From Lucifuga dentata (lineage: Eukaryota; Chordata; Actinopteri; Ophidiiformes; Bythitidae), in contig VXCM01002007.1 of assembly GCA_014773175.1 (NCBI GenBank), positions 26,212 through 90,211 of the forward strand: a stretch of 64,000 bases of DNA, in the 5' to 3' direction. The position numbers and the translations under genes were made by a program. Positions 51,445 to 61,800 of this stretch are shown piece after piece. The notes beneath the pieces were generated by a model, which did no database searches, was not told where the DNA came from, and saw only the letters and a program-made list of their open reading frames with translations. Position 1 is the stretch's first letter. Each line of letters starts with the position of its first letter.

Positions 51445-51454
51445 ACTCGTGGAC

Positions 51455-51585
51455 GACCCGCGTCATTGTCTCCACACAATGAGCAAGGTCAGCTTTTTTC
51501 TCACGGAACAATCCCGGGTNGACCCGCGTCATTGTCTCCACACAATGAGCAAGGTCAGCTTTTTTCTCACGGAACAATCCCGGGT
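51455..51585. other. assembly duplication in the crystallin promoter
   Basis: Bases 51455-51519 recur at 51521-51585 around an N at 51520. Any promoter motif in this block is falsely doubled and spacing to upstream elements is about 66 bases too long. Confidence 0.9.
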
Positions 51586-52340
51586 TTTTGTTTGCACGGT
51601 GGACAAAGCAGATCAGCCGTTTTCTCTCTGGACGCCGGCTGCTTTTCTAGGTTGATACAAACACCAACTGCAAAGCAACTCAGGATCATCAAACATCCGT
51701 GAATCCTACCGTTTTTATTTTTCCTTTCTCTAATTATTCCAATATATTTATTATTACAAATCACTTAAAACGCTGTGCTTTTAATGTGAGTGGTGACAGT
51801 GTATAGATACTTGAATAATTTTGTAAAATACTGAACCGTGTAGCGACTTTAGATGAAGTCGTGTCCTTTATTAAATCAATCAAAACGTGTTAGCTTGAAA
51901 TAATATCTGTAAACCATAAAAATGAAGAGTTCTGTGGATATTAACGCGACATCACATTGAGAAATCTCACAGCATTTTCATTTGAATTCAGACTTGACTC
52001 TTCCTCGCGTCAGCACAACTCGCCTTTTAAGAGTCAGGAGTCGTTACCTCCACCGAGTTTTTTTTTTCTTTTCTTTTAAAGCCTTTTTTGAGCTCCAAAG
52101 AAAGCACGTATTGATACTGACTCATCATCATCATCACCATCATCATCATCATCGTTCTGCTGATTCATCCATCGACCTCATTTGGATATTGATGAATACT
52201 TTGATGGAGCTGCAGCAAGAAGCGGCACTTACAGGGAGTCCAGACGGAGGAAGGTAACTTATCACTTATTTTTTAAAATATTCTTTTTTGTGCATTTGTT
52301 CGAGATTCTTCCAGATTCTCACCTCTGATCTTTTCCGCAG

Positions 52341-52543
52341 ATCGCCTTTTTTGAGGAGAAGAGGTTCCAGGACCGCTGCTACGGCTGCAGCAGCGACCTG
52401 CAGCTCTGTCCGGGTGGAGAGCAGTTTCTGGGCGATTTATGAGTGAGAGCCAGCTACAACGACTTCGTGTACATCCTCAGCACCAGCAAGTACGTAGACA
52501 ACCAGCAGCACGGCCTTCAATCCTGCTGAGTCGTCAAGAATTT
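52341..52543 (+). pseudogene. gamma-S-like crystallin N-domain exon, decayed
   Basis: After an acceptor (ttttccgcag) the frame reads IAFFEEKRFQDRCYGCSSD, as in the first Greek key of gamma-S. About eight codons are then missing. The next part continues in another frame (VRVESSFWAIYE), then shifts again (RASYNDFVYILSTSKY), and ends with QSC-stop-VVK where gamma-S has SCR. So there are two frameshifts, a deletion and a stop at a former Arg codon (TGA, from CGA by a single change). No C-domain exon was found downstream. A possible remnant of exon 1 lies before 52253 (gaggaag followed by gtaact). Divergent from the intact crystallin on the other strand. Gamma-S identity rests on FF-E-K-FQ and WAIYE; another gamma type is possible. 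Confidence 0.75.
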
Positions 52544-53236
52544 AAGAGGCCTAAAAAGTGACAGATAAGGATGAGAGCAGGTAGAACAAAACTGAAATAT
52601 TTTGTGTTTAACAAGATCATTCGATTATTTGCTACGGATAAACTTGAATATGAGACCAAAAAGTTGCTGTCATGAGAAAAGTAGATGATGATGTCATGAC
52701 TGAAGCTGATTTGGACGCCCGAGTCTGCAGATTTTCATTCCATACACAGCAAATTTCTTGTATGTACGCGTAAAAGAATGAGAGCGGCTTCGGATAATTC
52801 GTCTCCATGTTTAATGGACTCAAATTTATGACCATAATTAATACAAAAAATAAAACAAGAAGGCACTCCGAAAGCACATACCTCCACCATGGCCAACAAA
52901 ATCCCCAATTAAAAAAAACAACAAAAAACTCCACTCTCCACCTTGCTGCTCCAGAAGGAGTTTTGACATTTTGATACCGCGACAATGATGCATATGAATT
53001 AGTGTTTAATGATATATTGATGTGAGTGCAGCAGTTTGAGCAGATTTGGGTGGTGTAGCTTGAGGCGGTGCTGGTGTTTAGGCGGAGGTGACACAGTGGG
53101 TGTAGCACAGTGGGGCTGGAAACAAAAAAGGCAGCAAATCCCGCTGATGATTCAGGAGGATTTGCCAAAACATCCCATGTATCCTAGCAACCATTGTGTT
53201 GAGGCGACAACCAGAAAAAGACAAAAAAAAAAAACN

Positions 53237-53279
<43 letters not shown>

Positions 53280-54093
53280 ATAAACACACATGACGGATTA
53301 GACCGATGTATGATTTTATTCGTATTTCATACTCATACAGCTGTGGAAACGCAATGTTTGAGGTTTTTTAACCTCTTAAAACCTTAAATCCCTCTCTTAA
53401 ATCTCTTAAAATCCACTTATTTTTTTAAAATTTCAACTTATTGTGAATACTCAAATGGAAATGCACTGCAAGAAAAACTACATGCGTAAAATATCAACTT
53501 TTTGAAAAAAAAAAGAGTAAACGCAACAAAAATCCTACATAAATAAGCTGAGACATAAAGTAAAAATGCTGTTATATCCTTTCAACTTTAATAAATCATA
53601 ATTAAAACAGCTGCATGTACCAGTTGGTTTGGTTCGGTTTCACATCGAAAAAATACAACCGGACCAAAATAGTCAACAAAAGTCATGTGAGAACATTCTC
53701 TCTGCTCATTGGTCAAAAGTGTCTGGGGGTGGGATAAAAAAAATCAAACCAGCAAAAGTTTAAAATGCTGGAAAACTTAATAACACGGGACAAATACAGG
53801 ATATTTTCCAAGTCATAGTCATTATTGGGTTCATATATAAAGGAAAATTAAGACGACAGAAGCTGGATTTGACTTAAAGACAACGTGGAATATATTATGT
53901 GTTATACAGTATATGTGCTATATTAATTGAACTCATGCGGTTATAGTCTGCGCTGTTCTCCAACACCATATAATCATAGATCACATTTTATGGTTTCTGT
54001 TAGCTAGAGAGCAGCCTGAACACCAGATCTCAAAAATATAATTCAGAAATAAATTTAAAAAACCAAACATTTATTAAATATAGACAGTTTCCN

Positions 54094-54128
<35 letters not shown>

Positions 54129-56150
54129 GATACTGGTAGATAATTTTCAATATATTAAATTGACTTTCATACACTATTATTAATCCTGTCACTTTATGGC
54201 ACAATTACATTCTACTACAACACAAATATCGCTGCTTTTTTATTAAGAAAAGTTAAAAAACAAACAAACAAAAAAAAATGGAAATAGAAGATGAATGATG
54301 CAGGATGAGACAAGAGCCACTTAGTGGCAAAAGACCCTCATTACACAGCAGAACATGAAAGCTACTGAAGCATGTGGAATACATGAAAAATCATCCATCC
54401 ATCATTCTCTGTACGAGCCTATTACAAATCAGTAAAAAGTTTCTACATAATACACATTAAAACTATCACATCTTAATCAGGCAGCGTGTTGGCTTATCAT
54501 ATTTATGACATTTTAAAATCGCGACTTACTGCGTCAAAATTATAAGATAAGATAAACTTTTATTTATCCTAAAGGAAATTATTGTCCCAAGGTTTCTTTG
54601 CAGTACAAGTTACATAAGGTGCAATAAAAACAATAAAGTGAAGTACTGCAAATGCAAAAATTACAAATTAAACTTTACCAAAAAAAATTATATACTATAC
54701 TAAAACTAAAACTACTGTATATACAATATATATATGCAAATACAAATATACAGCTACACAAAGATGAGGTAAGATAAGATGCATATGTACATAGTACAGT
54801 GTAACTTGGCATCTCATAATTACCAAGCAGTAAGTTCATATTATTAGACAGTATCGCATAATTATGATTTTGCTTTTAAAATTATTATGGGATAATAATT
54901 TAGAATGTCAAATTATACTGACAGTATCATATTTGGAATTTACATAGTGTCTTAAGAATTTGATTTTATTTTTTCTAATCAGTAATTGATAACTTTCAAA
55001 GAGTAAATGGGTTTCTGCATATTAAATGATAAGAAAACAACCAGATGATGTCTAATTACATCATGTGACATTAGATAACAACATCTTCATTTATCTGGTT
55101 ATAAATAAAGCATAAAGATCAGGGATGTGATGTGATATGGACATAAACAGGAAACATGGCAAACGAGTAACATCATGCTGAGCTCAGCTGTTATCAGCAC
55201 AGATCCGTTCTGGCATTCAATCACACACAATAACAACTACGCAACCTGTACACAACTCATCCAGACAATCAAGATTCCCTTCACTTTTGCTGCTGCATAG
55301 TGAGGCATATCTAATATTTTTGTGGAGGTAATATAATTTCTTTGTTGTTTGCTGTTTTTCACATCAACTGTATTCATTTGATCGAAATGATAATAACTTT
55401 TAAAGTTCCAGAGGTATTGACCTGATATGCCCTCTCAGACTTTAACCTCTTCCCAAATAGCTGGGAGCCGTTTGGCCTCAGGTGACATCATAAAAGCTGT
55501 GGATGATTTGTTTGAACAGCAAACAAACTAGCGTCAATGAGACTGGGATAAAAAAAAAAAAAAAAAAAAAATATCCCTCCAGCATTGTTGACAGAAGTGT
55601 GTGGAGTTGGAAGGAGAACATACGAGAGAATACCTGGAATGATCTTTTCGTGCTACGCTCAGAATTTATCAAACACTTCATAATGCCTGTTAGAGGCCTG
55701 TGTTGCAATGTGTGGAAAGTGTAGTTATATAGGTGTGTGTGTGTGTACTGTATATATCTATATATACATACACACACAATTAATAGTAATTATTAAAACA
55801 TAGTATTATATAATTATTATTGTATAGCATATAATTATTATTCAAACATTATTATTACTATTAAAATAACTAATAGTACCAGGGATAATTTGAGCTCATT
55901 AATTACTATTAATGAGTAAATTTATTTCTGTAGTTATTTCAAGTCATGTTAATTGGTTAAATTAAATAACTCCTTTATTATTTTTTACTTACCAATATTT
56001 ATTTTTATTTTACATAAAGGTAGTAAAGAATAATTACTGTGTACATTCTTATCTTAATATTTGTTTTGTTCTGGCCCTTTAAGAGAGCTGCGATTCATGA
56101 ATGAAACGAGGCCATTCATAAAAAAAATTCCAGGGCGGGACGTCGAAAGC
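52544..56150. other. intergenic region crystallin-etv5
   Basis: No coding exon recognised. Contains a (CA)n run with an N (53236-53278), a poly-A run with an N (54093-54126), a LINE-tail-like segment (54545-54830), a poly-A run (55548-55571) and AT-rich sequence. No member of the TTAA MITE family was found here. Confidence 0.65.
54545..54830 (+). mobile_element. LINE-tail-like dispersed repeat
   Basis: Begins taagataagataaacttt followed by tatcctaaaggaaattattg and a string of A-rich triplets. It resembles the retroelement tail '...actttattgatccc..ggaaatt..' widespread in fish. A second copy is at 57417. Confidence 0.5.
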
Positions 56151-56154
56151 AGAA

Positions 56155-56300
56155 AGCGGATTGGTTCGCACTTTGAATGACGTGGCCTAACAGCCAATCA
56201 GAAGGAGGCAGCGGGATCCGTCCAATTTCAGTGATATCAGAGCTTCCATTGAGTAAATCCACAGTCGAGTTTTATCCGAGGACGTGCGGGGAATATAAAG
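56155..56300 (+). promoter_or_regulatory. etv5: etv5 core promoter (CCAAT boxes and TATA)
   Basis: GC-richer island with an inverted CCAAT (gattgg near 56159), a direct CCAAT (agccaatcag near 56192) and a TATA-like TATAAAG at 56294-56300. A splice donor (gtaagt) follows at 56350. It suits transcription towards etv5. Inference from motif order. Confidence 0.55.
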
Positions 56301-56324
56301 GAGGAAAGCTGCGTGGAATTAATC

Positions 56325-56349
56325 CCCCCACGAAACTTCACTCACCCAC
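56325..56349 (+). other. etv5: probable etv5 non-coding exon 1 (start approximate)
   Basis: The stretch from about 25 bases after the TATA box to the donor at 56350 (cccac/gtaagt) can be spliced to the acceptor at 58869 before the ATG exon. The transcription start is estimated, not seen. Confidence 0.4.
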
Positions 56350-57180
56350 GTAAGTCCTGAGCTAATACTCAACACTATAATAAAAAGCTGCATGTTTGGC
56401 TGCGTGTAGCTTTAACTAAAAGCACTAATAGCTGCAGCGATAGATATGTGTTAGAGCGAACGCCATTTTAAAAGAAACGGCTCCACCGCGTCCATTTTCC
56501 TGCTTCTTAACGAACACCGGGAGTCCTTCTCCGTACTCTCGGGTTAATTTGTGAATGGCGAGTCGGTGCCCACCCCCNTCCCCTCCTGCCAGGATCCCGT
56601 TTCACTTCATTGAGAAAAACAAGGAGGTCCCACGGTGCAGGGCACGTCACGCCAAACTCCACTTACAACGTCCTCGATTTACCGTTACCGCGCTTGTATT
56701 CCGACCTGCGCGTACTTTACAATATTATTCTTAATTAATCCAAAATACTCATGAGTCATTCTTTAATTCGGCTCAGGCCTGGTTACACTGAATGTACCAA
56801 GCAGGCTTTAATTTGCGTAAAATGTACACGTTTCTCTGGTAAGTTTGTTAATTACTGACGGTGTTTTTCCAGCAAAATCCAAACTTCCAGGGCGGAGTTT
56901 TTCCTGTTATTACATAACTACAAATGTTTTGTAGATAATGTAACGACAAATATGATGTAGCCTATATGATTAATGCTTTCCAGTGTGAGTTAATACATTG
57001 GTAATAATGTATGATTGATATTTTGACATATTCTTTGTGGTCAAACTTTACTGTACTTTACTGTATTTACAGTAAAGTACAGTAAAGTTTGTGTCTGTAA
57101 ACGAAACTTTTCTAAAACTGCATCCTGTTTTTACGTTATTGTACATTAATTTCTGAGGTCATGATTCTGAAATGTTGTTG

Positions 57181-58165
57181 CAGTGGTTCTCAATGTGTGG
57201 GACGTGTACCACTTGAAGCTCTGGTCAACTCACCAGTCAACTGGAAATTTCTGTAGAAAATCGAAGCAAAAATAAATAAAATCTATGGAAATTCTGCATT
57301 TCCTAGATAGAAATCAAAGAATAGATGTCTATGATTGTAGAACAAAAAAAAATTTGCATATCCATATTTACACCTGTGTTATGTATATTTCAGGATATAG
57401 ATCATATGCAATACTTGATAAGATAAACTTTATTGATCCCATGAGGGAAAATTAAAGCGTTGCAGCAGTATGTACAAGCAGACAAGGAGTACAAAATTAA
57501 TAACAATAATCATAATAATAATAATTTTATTTATAAATCACTTTTCCAGCAAAAGCACAAAGTGCTTTCCAGAGAAGGGAAAATAAAATAAAAAACATTG
57601 GATGCCCTGAAAGTAGAAAAAAAAAAAAATCAAGTAAAAGCAATCTGTATAAGAAATAAAATAAAATATTAAAAACTAAAAGTGGTTCACTTTAAAAATA
57701 AAAAGCATAAAAAGCAATAAGATTAAAAAAGAGGGTTATGGATTGGGTAAAAGAATAAAAGCAGTAATAAAATGTGCTTAATTATACTGTAAAAAAATCA
57801 AATTACTTAGTGGACCATAGTGTAAATCATTAAAAATAAATTATTAATAAAATCAATAAACATATCGTACAAAATTCAAAATATGGCAGGAAAAATAAAA
57901 CATCTGAGGCAGATGAATAACTGGAGTGGTGAGTTGTTTGTTCATGTCTTATTTTTAAAATATAAAAATATATAGCAATGAAAGAATCGACAAAATATTA
58001 AAGAAAAATTATTATACAAAAAAAAAAAAAACAGGATTTCCTTCAGACTTACTCTTTAAAGACAAACTACAGAGTCCATTCTCTGTGAGTACTAGGTGAA
58101 GTTTTACTGAAACGTTTTCTCTTTGCTCAGAGGTGGTAATTGCTCCCACAGTTTGAGAACCATTG
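57181..58165. mobile_element. hAT-like element (about 985 bp) with retroelement insert
   Basis: Left terminus CAGTGGTTCTCAATGTGTG and right terminus CACAGTTTGAGAACCATTG form the inverted repeat typical of a hAT group. No clean 8-bp target duplication is visible, and no transposase frame. A LINE-tail-like piece (57417-57600, actttattgatcccatgagg) lies inside. Confidence 0.6.
57417..57600 (+). mobile_element. LINE/SINE tail-like segment
   Basis: gataagataaactttattga, gatcccatgagg, then 'ttttatttataaatcactttt...cacaaagtgctttcc'. Both parts are motifs I recognise as common in fish retroelement tails. Confidence 0.55.
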
Positions 58166-58284
58166 CACATAAATTGCTTCAGGCTGGCAATAAATTAAAA
58201 AAGTTATTTTAATTAAAACAGAGCGGGTTCTTGTGCTGTTTGAGCAAACGTTAAAGTTACACGGTAAAGTTCCATTTCCCTTAC

Positions 58285-58673
58285 TAAAGGAGCATACCGG
58301 TGATTTTGCGTCTTCGATCCAGATAAATTATATTAGGGCCGTCCATTTTCCAAAACGCACACTGCTGAAGTGGTAACATTTTAAAATAGTTTTTCCTACC
58401 TTTAAGTTCATTCCAATAGATATAAAAATAGTCTGGGAGAGAACTGAAACAGTAATCCATCGCAGCGAAAACAATGTCTGTTAAATATTTTAATTAATAA
58501 GTTCATTAAAAATAGAATTTTAAGGTGGACTTCACCTGAATATTTGATTTTTGAAAGATTAGGAGGTTTGACAAAAAAATCCCAAAAAAAAAAACAGTTT
58601 TATGCTTTGGAAAATGGTTGGCATTAATGTATTAATGTATTATTGAGCTCAAAACAACCGGTATGGTCCTTAA
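58285..58673 (-). mobile_element. TTAA MITE, reverse orientation, etv5 5' intron
   Basis: ctaaAGGAGCATACCGGTGA to ACCGGTATGGTCCTTAA; body shortened. Confidence 0.75.
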
Positions 58674-58887
58674 ATTCTTAAATTAGATTCTCAACCCTTA
58701 CATATTTTCAACAAACTTGATGAGCTAAATTGAGTTTAGGTTGTGGACCTTTTCTCGAGTTGTTTTGCTTTTTTCATCTTACGTTTTTGAAACATGCTAT
58801 AGACTTGTAGATATGTAAATTAGTTTCATAAACCACTGATGCGTGATGTCATCGTGTCTCACCCCTCAGAGTGAAGACCCCTGCAAT

Positions 58888-61800
58888 ATGGACGGCTTTT
58901 ACGACCAGCAAGTCCCTTTCGGGGTCCCAGAGAGCGTGAGTCTCGCCGTCGTTACCGTCATATTTCATCCATTTATCTGCTGTGATATGATTTGACTTTA
59001 CTTTCGTTATTTTGTTGTTAAACTGGTAGAAATGTCACACGGAGGAAGCGGAGAAACGAAGCGACAGGAAGAGGAAGTTCATGGACACAGAGCTGGCTCA
59101 GGACACAGAAGGTTTGTTCATTATTCTTATTAATATTATGGCATAGTGTCCCTTTATTTAGCCTTATAAATAACCGGACTTTCCATCTTTATAACGAATA
59201 TCCCAAATTAAAAATAAAATGACAACACGGTACATTTTTGAAAGATCAGAAATAAATGTTGAGCCTTTCAGCATCCTGTTATGAAAATGATTCAACTTTT
59301 TATTCAAATGTAGTGCTTAATTTGGGAATATTTATAGCTAAAACTTTGACATTTTTATGGTTATTTTGTTAATATTCAAGACTTTTACAGCTTTATAGTT
59401 TTCCAGTCAAAACCTCTTCGTAAAATCCGAATGACCTGATTAGTTTGACAGTTTATTAAAATGTTATGAATTTCAGAATTTCAAGCTTTAATACTGATTC
59501 CTTCTTCTTTATGGAGTTTATGGCATTTTTTAAGGTTTTATTGTTATTAATAAAGTTAGTTCTGTTACCAGATAATCATGTCAGTAATACCACTACACCT
59601 ACTTAATTTGTATTTTTGAAGCTTTTAATGTCTTTTAAAGGATCATACCAGTGATTTTACATGTTTAAGTCTAGTAAATGCGACCTAGATACATTACACT
59701 ACTAACAATTTCCGAAACATGAAACTGTATTTTAGTTTTCCTGTTCTTTTGCCAAATCCTTTAAATTTTTCAAAATCAAATATTCAAGAGACACATCCAC
59801 CTTAAAGGACCATACCACCCATTTTGCATGTTTGAGCCTAATATATTCCATTTTCATACATGTTACGTTACTGACAATCATTTCCCAAAGGATAAAACCG
59901 TATTTCAGCTTTCCTAATATTTTTCAAAATCTCTTAATCTTTTAAAATCAAATATTCAAGCGATACACCCACCTTAAAAATCAATGTTTCTCCTGCTAAT
60001 AGTTACACAGCCTTATGAAGTCATGGTCCTTTAAATTTTTCCATAAACGCAGGTCTTCTTTTGGGACTATATTCCCCGATGGAGGCATACATTCACTCCA
60101 CGCTTTTTATTGAGCTTAAACGTTAAAATTAAGTAACTTCTAAAAAAAACCTGAATACACGTCTTGTTGGTGATGATGGATTACCTATCCCAAGAACGTT
60201 TACAGTATCAACAAGTTGATTTTAATAGCAGAATGAACTGAAACCAATGGAGGTCTGGAAGGTAGGAAAAACATTTTTAATTGACCGTTCTAGTAGTATG
60301 CTTTGGGAAATGATTTTCAGTAACATAACATGTATGAAAATTGAATATATTAGGCTCAAACATGGAAAATGGTGGTATGGTCCTTTAAAATTTAATGTTT
60401 CATCGTACAAATGCTTTAATTTTTCGGGAAAAGCTGTCTTCTCCTGGGACTATATTTCACGGCGGAGTAATACATCGTCTTGGATCAGTAAAATAAAGTT
60501 ACTTCGATGAAAAAATCGAATTGATCGATGTTTTGTTTGTTGTGATGAATTATTTATATTGCGCACGTTTCAAGCAGAATTTTTATAGTGTAGTGGAATG
60601 AAACCTGGAAGGCAGGAAAAACAATTCTAATATTTACTGCCAAAAAAGCATATTTTGAAAAGTGGTTATCGGTAACAAGGCGTGTACTGTGTGGAGCTTG
60701 TTTTTATTGGGCTCAAACGTGCAGAATCGCCGGTATGCTCCTTTAAAGGCCTGAAATGGAAGGCGGTTTCCAAAGCCGAGTTTCATCTAAATAATTCATG
60801 CGTTATGCGTTATGGAACGCTGTTTGACTGCAGCGTTATTCATTTTGCAAATTTGTGCACGTGGGAAGATGCAAGGGGAGCGGCGTTTCCCCGTCCTCAT
60901 CAGCGAGCGCGTGCATAAATTAATAAATAATCGTTAATAAATTAATAATCGTGATCCTGTCTGTTTTGCAGAGCTCTTCCAGGATCTCAGTCAGCTCCAG
61001 GAAATCTGGATTGCAGAAGGTGACATCTGCAAACATTGCGACATGACAGATAAAGCCTGTGGAGGGAAAAAAAAAAAAAAAAATCCACTCCCACTGTGAC
61101 ACAGTCCACACAACGTGTTGACACTGGTGAATTAATTGTCGTCATGTCTTTTCTATGGGAAACGATCAAACTGCTGCTTTGATCGATGTATATGTGTGTT
61201 TAGGAGGCAGTTTCAGGGAAATCAGGCAAATCAATAACACACTTTACGACACTTTATCACATTAAACATTATAAATATATAATATTTAATAATATTTAAT
61301 GGGATTTTTTCCATGTTTTGATGCAAACTTTCCTTTTTTTTCCCTCCTAACAGCCCAGGTTCCTGACGACGAGCAGTTTGTCCCAGATTTCCAGTCAAAT
61401 AACCGTGAGTAGCAGCTTCTAGCATTTATTGGAGGCTCAAATGTGCAAAATCACTGGCATGGTCCTTTAAAATTGTCCAAAAGCGTGTGTGTGTGTGTTT
61501 ATGCAGTCAGATTCTCCTGGTTAAACTGCTTTTGAGTGCAGATGTGTGTGTGTGTGTGTGTGAGATCCACGAGTAGACACCACAGCGTGTTGGTGTTGTT
61601 GCCATGGCAACGCAAGGGTTAAAGCTCGAACGCTCAAAGGGCGTCGCAGCGCCAGGTTAATGATCGTACTCATGAGGTTGAGGAAATTGCAGGTCATAAA
61701 AACGACCTCCTGCGCGAGTCGCAAAGCGTCTCTGGAAACGACGATGATGATGATGATGANTCATAAAAACGACCTCCTGCGCGAGTCGCAAAGCGTCTCT

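Noticed and set aside
52341..52440. Functional second crystallin gene
   Set aside because: Reading frame is broken twice and the C-domain exon is absent.
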